NCBI GenBank assembly: GCA_018830205.1
Contig: JAHJSX010000176.1
Location: forward strand, 1-5,225
Origin: an archaeon
Lineage (GTDB): Archaea; Hydrothermarchaeota; Hydrothermarchaeia; Hydrothermarchaeales; Hydrothermarchaeaceae
Reading direction: 5' to 3'
DNA: 5,225 nt
The notes beneath the pieces were generated by a model. The model searched no databases. It worked only from the letters and a program-made list of their open reading frames with translations, and was not told the origin of the DNA. Positions 1-5,225 of this stretch are shown one piece after another. Position numbers and translations under genes: made by a program. The stretch's first letter is position 1. The number at the start of each line of letters is the position of its first letter.

Positions 1-1842
1 AACGTCATTTATGAATCTCTCAATCTCTCTTTTGAGAATGTCGTTTACAATCTTTCCATCGGCCCTGCCCTTTGTTTCTCCCATGACCGGGCCCATCAAA
101 GGCCCTATTGATGCAAGCCCCTTATCCTTGACAAAATCCCCCCTTTCTATTATTATTTTTTGTACAATCTCTGTGTTTTCCTTTTCGCCAAACGCCTCAA
201 ATTTTTTCTCTGTTATCTCTTCAACGGTCTTCTGCGGGTTTTTGGCAAGCTCCCTTATTACATCTGGAATCGCCTCTTTTGATATTTTTCCATTCCCTGC
301 GGCACTTAAAATTTCAAGGAGTTTGTCCTGCGCAATGTTCTCGACAGGTATGCCCTCCCTCCTTTGTTCTGTGAGGGTGCCAAGAAGCGTATTCGCGATA
401 ACTGTGGGGGCGGCGCGCGTCTCGCTCAAAGCCCCTTCGAAAAACGCGGGCCACATCGAGTTCGCCATCTGTGTTGCCATCTCAACGCTTAGCTTGTATT
501 CCTTGACGTATCTCGCTATCCTGTCCTCGTAGGACTCTGGCAGATTTGCCCTGACTTTCTCAAGAAGCTCATCAGAAATAACGATTGGAGGAATGTCTGT
601 CTCCGGGTACATCCTCGCGGCCCCTGGCAGCGGGCGCATGTATCTCGTCGTGCCGTCAGGGTTTGCCATGCGCGTCTCCTCCGGCACGCCTTTGAAGGCC
701 TCCTTCGCCCTATCAAAAACAGCAACGAGCGCTTTTTTCGCTGTCTCAACTTTTTCTGCAACAAGAACAAAGGCATCGTCTTTTGCAAGTTTCAGCAACT
801 TTTTTACTTCCGCAACTTCTTTTTCTGTTATCCCGTATGCCGGAAGCTCATCGGTATGGAATATGCCCCTTACCCCTGCCTGGACTCTCGCATAGCCTGC
901 GAACTCTGGTCCGAGCTTCTTTAGCAAAAGCCCATCGAAACCCTCAAGTTTTAGGGCCATTACCTCTTTTCCTTTTTTCACCTGTCCCGCTATCACCTTG
1001 GAATCCGTTTTCTTAAATATGTCAGTAACATCGACTGCCTCGAATTCTATTTTCGGATTTCTCTTTTTGAGCTCCCTCTTCACCCCAATTAACATCCTCT
1101 GGCGCTCGGCCTCTGCTTCAATCATATCAGGTATCTGGTTTAAGTCCTGCACGCCTTTAATCTCAATCCTCGCACCATCCTCAACCGAGACGTTGATGTC
1201 CTGGCGGATTGTCCCGATGCCCCGCTTGACATTGAACTCACGCAAGAGACGCCCCATCTTAAGTGCCGCGTCACGCGCCTGTTTTGGGGTTTTTATATCA
1301 GGGGTTGTGGTTATCTCAACAAGAGGGATGCCAAGACGGTCAAGCCTATACACTGTCTCCTTCCCGCCCTCAGAAATCTTCCTTGCAGCCTCCTCCTCAA
1401 AGCATATGGTGGGCACGCCAATCGTTGTCCCATCGATTTCCATCTGCCCGTCAAACGCAACGACCGCCGTCCTCTGGAAGCCCGATGTATTGGAGCCGTC
1501 GATTACGAGCTTGCGCATAAAATGGACCTCTTCAACGGGCTGTGCACCAAGCTTCATTGCAACACCCAGCGCAATCTCGAGGGCATCAGAATTTGGCAGG
1601 TGCGGGGGCTCGTCGTCGTGCTCCACAATGCATGTCGTGTCGCTGTAGGCCTGATACCGGTAGGTCTTCCCCTTTAAAAATTCCTGGAGTGCGGCCCGGT
1701 CAATCTCGCCGAGCTCGCTCTGGGTGGGCCGCAGGCCCCTTACAAACTCGATGTCAGGCTCGTCCTCCCTTAGCTCGGAAGGGCAGTCACAAAACAATTT
1801 TTTTGTGGCAAGCTGCTGGTGGATTTCAAAACCAATTTTCAT
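1..1842 (-). CDS. gatE: Glu-tRNA(Gln) amidotransferase subunit E (GatE), C-terminus cut by window edge
   Basis: GatE is the kinase/transamidase subunit of the archaeal GatDE complex. It phosphorylates glutamate on Glu-tRNA(Gln) and amidates it with ammonia from GatD, giving Gln-tRNA(Gln) in the cytoplasm. I translated the strand codon by codon from the ATG at 1842-1840: 614 codons stay open to position 1, so only the last residues and the stop lie outside. Seen: the N-terminal GatB/GatE cradle opening GFEIHQQL (about residues 4-11), Cys18/Cys20 in KLFCDCPS, HDDEPPH (75-81), and the GatB-family signature YRLDRLGIPLVEI (165-177) followed by TTTPD. An insertion at about 270-395 fits the AspRS-like domain that separates GatE from bacterial GatB. 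GAARMYPETDIPPI follows (about 406-419), then a helical YqeY-like tail to 614. The start is fixed: the in-frame gatD stop lies three codons upstream, and GAGGT sits 6 bases before the ATG. The N-terminus begins directly at the conserved core. The insertion and the adjacent gatD exclude bacterial GatB. Confidence 0.95.
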   Translation of the reverse strand, partial: MKIGFEIHQQLATKKLFCDCPSELREDEPDIEFVRGLRPTQSELGEIDRAALQEFLKGKTYRYQAYSDTTCIVEHDDEPPHLPNSDALEIALGVAMKLGAQPVEEVHFMRKLVIDGSNTSGFQRTAVVAFDGQMEIDGTTIGVPTICFEEEAARKISEGGKETVYRLDRLGIPLVEITTTPDIKTPKQARDAALKMGRLLREFNVKRGIGTIRQDINVSVEDGARIEIKGVQDLNQIPDMIEAEAERQRMLIGVKRELKKRNPKIEFEAVDVTDIFKKTDSKVIAGQVKKGKEVMALKLEGFDGLLLKKLGPEFAGYARVQAGVRGIFHTDELPAYGITEKEVAEVKKLLKLAKDDAFVLVAEKVETAKKALVAVFDRAKEAFKGVPEETRMANPDGTTRYMRPLPGAARMYPETDIPPIVISDELLEKVRANLPESYEDRIARYVKEYKLSVEMATQMANSMWPAFFEGALSETRAAPTVIANTLLGTLTEQRREGIPVENIAQDKLLEILSAAGNGKISKEAIPDVIRELAKNPQKTVEEITEKKFEAFGEKENTEIVQKIIIERGDFVKDKGLASIGPLMGPVMGETKGRADGKIVNDILKREIERFINDV

Positions 1843-1848
1843 CTGCGT

Positions 1849-1853
1849 ACCTC
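1849..1853 (-). promoter_or_regulatory. Shine-Dalgarno site of gatE
   Basis: GAGGT lies 6 bases before the gatE ATG and overlaps the TGA stop of gatD (1854-1852). This supports the gatE start and suggests that GatE translation is coupled to termination on gatD, which suits subunits of one complex. Confidence 0.75.
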
Positions 1854-3123
1854 AAAACTCGGTCCTGTCCCCTATCTCCCCCGCGATGTTTGTCTGCATC
1901 AATTCTTTTATTTCTTCCATATCGCTCGTGCTGCCAAGCACGTGCATTAGCTTGACGTAGGCCGTTTCCGGCAGCATGTCCGCGCCTGAAATGACTCCTC
2001 TTGAAATTAGCTCCCTGCCTGTCGAGTAGACCTTCATGTCAACGCGGCCGTAGAGTGTCTGCGTGGTCATGACAATCGGCACTCCTTTTTTCTTTGCGTT
2101 TTCAACCGATTTCAATAAGTCCTCAGGGACATGACCGAGGCCAGTTCCCTCGATTACGATGCCCTTATAATTATCTACGTAATAATCCAAAACCGTGCTT
2201 TTTATCCCGGGGTAAATCTTTACGAGGGCCATGTTTTCTTCAAGCCTTTCATCGACTGTGACTTTCCCTTTTCCTCTTTTTTTATAATCCTCATCAAAGA
2301 TTATCACGTCTTGCACAGTCCCGATTGGCTTCGCGTTCACGCTCTTGAACGCGTCGCGCCTTGATGAGTGAAGCTTCCTCACCTTGGTGCCCCTGTGAAT
2401 CGAGCAGAAATCGTCGCTCGATGAGCCATGCATGAGTGCAACAACCTCGCCAATGTCGGATGTTGCCACCTTCACTGCGGAAACGAGGTTGAGGGATGAA
2501 TCTGAAGAGGGCCTGTCAGACGAGCGCTGGGAGCCCACGAGCACCACTGGCTTTTCTAGGTTTTGGAGCATGAAACTGAGTGCTGCGGAAGTGTATCCAA
2601 GCGTGTCAGTGCCGTGCGCGACAACCACGCCGCTTGCGCCTTGGTTCAACTCCTCGGCAACCGCTTTTGCGATGTCCTTCCAGTAGGCGGGCGTCATGTT
2701 CTCGCTTAAGATGTTGAACAGAAGCTTTGTCTTGATGTTTGCAATCTCGCTTAGCTCGGGGACTGCGTTTGTAAGCTCTGACGTCGTAAAAGATGGGTGG
2801 ACGGCACCCGTCTTGTAATCAATCTTTGATGCAATCGTGCCTCCCGTGCCGATGATTGTGACGTCCGGTAGGTCTTTGGATTTTACCTCTTTCTCTTTTG
2901 CTTTTTTCGCGGGCGCGGCCTTTTCAATCCTTGTGACCTTTATGCTCTTTACGCCTATGCCGATGTTGTAGCCAGTATCGAGTTTTATCACGATGTGGTT
3001 CTCATCGCCGAGCTCGCTTCTTGGCATGAGGACTCCCTCAAAGGCCCTCTCTCCTTTTGTGACCTTTATCCTGTCCCCAACATCCACCCCCTTTAGAGCC
3101 TCCAGGGCCTTCCCTTTGTACAT
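1852..3123 (-). CDS. gatD: Glu-tRNA(Gln) amidotransferase subunit D (GatD), L-asparaginase-like ammonia donor
   Basis: GatD is the glutaminase/asparaginase subunit of archaeal GatDE; it hydrolyses an amide donor and passes ammonia to GatE. The protein has 423 residues, the usual family size. Residues 1 to about 66 form the small N-terminal GatD domain (core around GDRIKV and GVKSIKVTRIE). A Lys/Ala/Glu-rich linker follows (about 67-83), then the type I/II L-asparaginase fold (about 86-423). Active-site motifs are intact: GTGGTIAS (92-99) with nucleophile Thr96, HGTDTLGYT (170-178) with Thr172 and Asp173, and Lys250 in VRKLHSSRRDAF, matching the asparaginase catalytic Lys. EGTGLGHVP near the C-terminal third is also typical. 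The frame is open upstream to 3243, but the ATG at 3123 is preferred: GGAGGG lies 4 bases before it, it directly follows the argH stop, and the family N-terminus begins here. The gene is followed by gatE, so both subunits come from one message. A plain asparaginase is excluded by the N-terminal domain and the gatE partner. Confidence 0.97.
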   Translation of the reverse strand: MYKGKALEALKGVDVGDRIKVTKGERAFEGVLMPRSELGDENHIVIKLDTGYNIGIGVKSIKVTRIEKAAPAKKAKEKEVKSKDLPDVTIIGTGGTIASKIDYKTGAVHPSFTTSELTNAVPELSEIANIKTKLLFNILSENMTPAYWKDIAKAVAEELNQGASGVVVAHGTDTLGYTSAALSFMLQNLEKPVVLVGSQRSSDRPSSDSSLNLVSAVKVATSDIGEVVALMHGSSSDDFCSIHRGTKVRKLHSSRRDAFKSVNAKPIGTVQDVIIFDEDYKKRGKGKVTVDERLEENMALVKIYPGIKSTVLDYYVDNYKGIVIEGTGLGHVPEDLLKSVENAKKKGVPIVMTTQTLYGRVDMKVYSTGRELISRGVISGADMLPETAYVKLMHVLGSTSDMEEIKELMQTNIAGEIGDRTEF

Positions 3124-3124
3124 G

Positions 3125-4591
3125 CTACCCTCCGCCAAGCCTTTTTGCCCTTCGCGTGAGATTTGATTTTGAATTTTTGACTTTCGCTGCCCTGCTTCTA
3201 ATTTCCTTTTCTTTTTGTGATAAAGCCCTTGCTTTCGCAGCAATGTTCTTCTTTGTCTGGGCCGGGGCTGGACCGCCCGGCGAATTTTTTGAGTTCACTG
3301 CGGACTGGGGGGAAAGGGTCTCCTTTATTTTGGCATCGGAAATTCCCTTTGGCCACCCATTTATTTTGCTCAAGAACTTCGAGTCGATTTCCGACGATGT
3401 TTTGTTCTCTTTTATGGCCTGCTTTACGGCTGCCCCGACGAGCTGGTGCGCATCGCGGAACGGCATTCCCTTCTCCTTTACCAGGAGGTCTGCAAGCTCT
3501 GTCGCCGTGATGAAGCCCTCGCTGCACGCCTCTTCCATTCTTTTCTTGTCCACTTTCATCGTCTTTACTATTTTTTCAAGAAGTGAAAGCGACTGCTTTG
3601 TAATCTCAAGCGAATCATGAAGCAGCGGCGAGAGTTCCTGGAAGTCCCGGTTGTATGAGTTTGGAAGGCCCCTTACCATTGAAAGGCCTACTGATAGCTT
3701 ACCATATGCAAGCGCCGACCTCGCCCTCATTATCTCTAAGACATCAGGGTTTTTCTTCTGGGGCATGATGCTTGACGTCGATGCAAACTCATCAGCAATC
3801 TCAATAAAGCCAAACTCGGTTGTTGACCATAAAATCAGCTCAGATGCAAGCCTGCTCACGTTTGCCTCGGTGATTGCAAGGACTGAGAGCGTCTCGGTGA
3901 TGAAATCCCTTGAACTTACAGCGTCCATTGAATTTTCCATCGCGCCGTCAAACCCAAGGAGCGCGGCCGTCTTCTTCGTGTCAATCGGGAAACTCGTTCC
4001 CGCAAAAGCGCAGGCCCCAAGTGGACTTAGGTTAACGCGCGCGTATGCACCGGAGAGCCTTTCCAAATCCCTCATAAAAGCCTCAACATAAGAAAGAAGA
4101 TGGTGTGCGAGCGTTGTCGGCTGGGCCCTCTGCATATGAGTATAACCAGGCATGATTGTGTCTGTGTGTTTCTTGGAAAGCGAAAGCAAGGTTTTCTCAA
4201 GTGCTATTAGCGCCCCAGAAACCTCAATTATCTCATCCCTCGCCCACATCCTCAAATCGAGCGCGACCTGGTCGTTCCTGCTCCTTGCAGTATGTAGCTT
4301 GCCGCCAACGCTGCCGATGCTTTTTGTGAGCTTGTCCTCGATGGCCATGTGAATGTCTTCACTCTGCGGCCCAGCACGGATACTGTCAACATTTTCGTAA
4401 ATTTTCAAAAGCCCCTTTAGGATTTTCCCGGCCTCTGTCTTCGTGATAATCTTGCTCTCATAGAGCATGATGGCGTGGGCCATGTCCCCCAGAACGTCGT
4501 AACTCGCGATGTTCTTGTCAAAATCGAGCGACGATGTAAAAGACGCGCCGTCCGCGTCAAATGCGCTTCCAAGCCTTCCTTTTCTTATCAT
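3125..4591 (-). CDS. argH: Argininosuccinate lyase
   Basis: ArgH splits argininosuccinate into arginine and fumarate, the last step of arginine synthesis; it is a cytoplasmic homotetramer of the aspartase/fumarase superfamily. The 488-residue protein is collinear with the family at a constant offset of 10 from the animal enzyme. Seen: the N-terminal region with Asp23; HTARSRNDQ (100-108) with substrate-binding Arg105 and Asn106; GYTHMQRAQPTT (149-160) with Thr151/His152; and the superfamily signature SSIMPQKKNPD (273-283) with the catalytic Ser273, Lys279 and Asn281. It should therefore be active. An archaeal-type NSPGGPAPAQ segment (about 436-445) is followed by a very basic tail (446-488, 15 Lys/Arg against 2 Glu) ending in GGG. 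The ATG at 4591 lies 4 bases after the aIF5A stop with GAGGA 7 bases upstream; gatD starts 1 base after the argH stop. Adenylosuccinate lyase or fumarase is unlikely given the ArgH-specific motifs. No other arginine gene is in the window. Confidence 0.97.
   Translation of the reverse strand: MIRKGRLGSAFDADGASFTSSLDFDKNIASYDVLGDMAHAIMLYESKIITKTEAGKILKGLLKIYENVDSIRAGPQSEDIHMAIEDKLTKSIGSVGGKLHTARSRNDQVALDLRMWARDEIIEVSGALIALEKTLLSLSKKHTDTIMPGYTHMQRAQPTTLAHHLLSYVEAFMRDLERLSGAYARVNLSPLGACAFAGTSFPIDTKKTAALLGFDGAMENSMDAVSSRDFITETLSVLAITEANVSRLASELILWSTTEFGFIEIADEFASTSSIMPQKKNPDVLEIMRARSALAYGKLSVGLSMVRGLPNSYNRDFQELSPLLHDSLEITKQSLSLLEKIVKTMKVDKKRMEEACSEGFITATELADLLVKEKGMPFRDAHQLVGAAVKQAIKENKTSSEIDSKFLSKINGWPKGISDAKIKETLSPQSAVNSKNSPGGPAPAQTKKNIAAKARALSQKEKEIRSRAAKVKNSKSNLTRRAKRLGGG
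3128..3133 (-). promoter_or_regulatory. Shine-Dalgarno site of gatD, inside the last argH codons
   Basis: GGAGGG lies 4 bases before the gatD ATG at 3123. The same bases are the last two glycine codons of argH, followed at once by its TAG stop (3127-3125). The site decides the gatD start in favour of 3123 over the upstream in-frame ATG at 3243. Confidence 0.8.
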
Positions 4592-4595
4592 GATT

Positions 4596-4973
4596 CTATC
4601 CTCTCTTTTCCAATATCATGGCCCTTCCTTTAAAATCTATGTACGTGACTTCGTCGCCTTCGGTTAAATCGACACCTTTCTTTATCTCGCAATCGAGCAC
4701 CCCGTATTCCTTCATGTCCATGACCTGGCCTTTGCCTTCTTCGGTCTTTGAAATAAACTGGCCGTGCTTTCTGACGATGTCGGCCTTCTCGAACTCCTCG
4801 CCGGTTGCGGCCGAAAGGGAGCGCCTCTCCCCTGAAAACATGTTAATGAGGTCAATTTTCATCTTCGTGTGGCTGTGCCTCCCTACAACAACGGACTGGG
4901 CCTTCTCAACTAAATACGGCCCCCCGTCCTGGACCACGAAGTCCCCTTTTTTTAAAGACGATGCCTCCACCAT
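4596..4973 (-). CDS. Translation factor aIF5A with arginine in place of the hypusine lysine
   Basis: A 125-residue protein of the eIF5A/aIF5A family (archaeal homologue of bacterial EF-P), which binds between the ribosomal P and E sites and helps peptide-bond formation at stalling sequences. Seen: an N-terminal SH3-like domain (about 1-68) opening SLKKGDFVV and PYLVEKAQSV, and a C-terminal OB-fold domain (about 69-125) with the typical MDMKEYG and EGDEVTYIDFKGR. Length and layout are normal. The odd part is the tip loop VVVGRHSHTK (28-37): the family signature is P/T-G-K-H-G-x-A-K, with the Lys modified to hypusine. Here that Lys is Arg32 (codon AGG, 4880-4878), and the flanking P/T, G and A are Val30, Ser34 and Thr36. 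Hypusine cannot form on arginine, so the factor is either unmodified or carries another modification. It is the first gene of the cluster leading into argH and has a TATA-like box upstream. A diverged paralogue next to a normal IF5A elsewhere in the genome is possible. Confidence 0.93.
   Translation of the reverse strand: MVEASSLKKGDFVVQDGGPYLVEKAQSVVVGRHSHTKMKIDLINMFSGERRSLSAATGEEFEKADIVRKHGQFISKTEEGKGQVMDMKEYGVLDCEIKKGVDLTEGDEVTYIDFKGRAMILEKRG
4599..4603 (-). promoter_or_regulatory. Shine-Dalgarno site of argH, inside the last aIF5A codons
   Basis: GAGGA lies 7 bases before the argH ATG and overlaps the Arg-Gly codons that end aIF5A, just ahead of its TAG stop (4598-4596). It supports the argH start and coupling of the two genes. 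Confidence 0.7.
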
Positions 4974-4976
4974 GAT

Positions 4977-4981
4977 ATCAC
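4977..4981 (-). promoter_or_regulatory. Possible weak Shine-Dalgarno site of aIF5A
   Basis: GTGAT, which matches part of the GGAGGTGAT complement of the 16S rRNA end, lies only 3 bases before the aIF5A ATG. The spacing is short, and with the predicted promoter position the leader would be about 10 bases or less, so translation could also be nearly leaderless. Confidence 0.35.
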
Positions 4982-5002
4982 GTTTGATGATTTGGGCGCG
5001 GG

Positions 5003-5017
5003 TTAAATAAAGTTTTT
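5003..5017 (-). promoter_or_regulatory. Putative archaeal promoter (BRE/TATA-like) of the aIF5A-argH-gatDE operon
   Basis: On the minus strand the gap holds TTTATTTA (5011-5004), preceded by an A-rich run (5017-5013) that could serve as a BRE. The box centre is about 34 bases before the aIF5A ATG; with the usual archaeal distance of about 25 bases to the start site, the transcript would begin roughly 8-10 bases before the ATG. It is the only promoter-like sequence seen ahead of the four genes. The gap is AT-rich in general, so a chance match is possible. Confidence 0.5.
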
Positions 5018-5027
5018 GATTTGGATT

Positions 5028-5225
5028 TTATTTCTTTTTCAAAAACCTTAAAAACTCATCTCTTTTGAGGCCTGCCTGCCTTATTATTTCCACAAGCGTT
5101 CCTATGTCCAGCTCCTTGTGGTCGGGGACGACAACGCCGCTCTTCCCGTCTTTTGTATTCTTTACGAGGATTATATGGCTGCCCTTCTGTCTGGCAGGAG
5201 TCCAACCCGCCTTCCCAAGGGCCTT
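5028..5225 (-). CDS. HicA/YcfA-family small protein (putative mRNA interferase), N-terminus outside window
   Basis: The minus-strand frame is open from the window edge to the TAA at 5030-5028 and gives the last 65 residues of a protein. They match the HicA (YcfA-like) family, a small double-stranded-RNA-binding-like fold of about 60-80 residues whose typical members are mRNA-cleaving toxins. Seen, numbered from the window edge: AGWTPARQKGSHIIL (6-20), with the family's GSH segment carrying the catalytic His; VVVPDHKEL (31-39), the conserved P-D/N-H-x-E-L segment; GTLVEIIRQAGL (42-53), the typical GT-L-x-x-I-x-x-x-G-L end; and a Lys-rich C-terminus. Probably only about 10-15 N-terminal residues are missing. 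Key residues look intact, so it may be active. No HicB antitoxin lies downstream; if there is one it must be upstream of the gene, outside the window. Many archaeal YcfA-like genes are solitary, so a toxin role is inferred. Confidence 0.82.
   Translation of the reverse strand, partial: KALGKAGWTPARQKGSHIILVKNTKDGKSGVVVPDHKELDIGTLVEIIRQAGLKRDEFLRFLKKK

Noticed and set aside
998..1648. Plus-strand open frame of 216 codons inside gatE.
   Set aside because: It lies fully antisense to the continuous, motif-rich gatE frame. Its translation is Ser-rich, low in complexity and matches no family I recognise; this is typical of the complement of a conserved gene.
1..1842. Suspicion that gatE is broken, because no stop codon is visible.
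   Set aside because: Codon-by-codon translation gives 614 continuous residues with all family segments in order. The missing stop is explained by the window edge.
3124..3243. A 40-residue N-terminal extension of GatD from the ATG at 3243.
   Set aside because: The extension would lie entirely within the argH 3' end, is Lys/Arg-rich and unlike the family. The ATG at 3123 has a strong Shine-Dalgarno site and starts the normal GatD domain.
3156..3620. Plus-strand open frame of 154 codons opposite the argH 3' half, rich in Phe and hydrophobic residues, resembling a membrane protein.
   Set aside because: The hydrophobic composition is what the complement of Lys/Glu-rich argH codons produces. There is no independent ribosome-binding site or promoter that I can see.
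3125..4598. TAG stops of aIF5A and argH as possible pyrrolysine codons.
   Set aside because: Both TAGs stand at the expected family C-terminus, just after the next gene's Shine-Dalgarno site and 1-4 bases before its ATG, so they act as ordinary stops.
4974..5027. Possible terminator or structured leader RNA between the HicA-like gene and aIF5A.
   Set aside because: I see no stem-loop and no clear run of T on the minus strand; the 54 bases are explained by a TATA-like promoter and a short leader.

Overview
The window looks archaeal. It holds the archaea-specific GatD/GatE type of tRNA-Gln amidotransferase, an archaeal/eukaryotic-type translation factor 5A, archaeal-style Shine-Dalgarno sites and a TATA-like promoter. 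Phylum cannot be fixed from this sequence. The divergent, short proteins would suit a DPANN-like or other uncultivated lineage, but that is a guess.

All genes are on the minus strand and coding is nearly gapless. Reading in the direction of transcription (right to left): the C-terminal part of a HicA/YcfA-type small protein (5225-5028, cut by the window edge); a 54-base gap with the only promoter-like sequence (TATA-like box near 5004-5011); aIF5A (4973-4596); argininosuccinate lyase argH (4591-3125); gatD (3123-1852); and gatE (1842 to beyond position 1). The last gene has no visible stop because it runs off the window, and its 614 visible codons are open without a frameshift.

The four genes from aIF5A to gatE are separated by 4, 1 and 9 bases. 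The Shine-Dalgarno sequence of each of argH, gatD and gatE overlaps the end of the gene before it. They very probably form one translationally linked operon. GatD releases ammonia from glutamine (or asparagine) and GatE uses it to convert Glu-tRNA(Gln) to Gln-tRNA(Gln). ArgH makes arginine from argininosuccinate. aIF5A relieves ribosome stalling. The common theme is supply and use of amino acids in translation.

The most striking observation is in aIF5A: the lysine that is converted to hypusine in eukaryotic and archaeal 5A factors is arginine (Arg32), and most of the surrounding hypusine signature is also altered. If this is the only 5A factor in the genome, the organism would have a hypusine-independent, or differently modified, IF5A.
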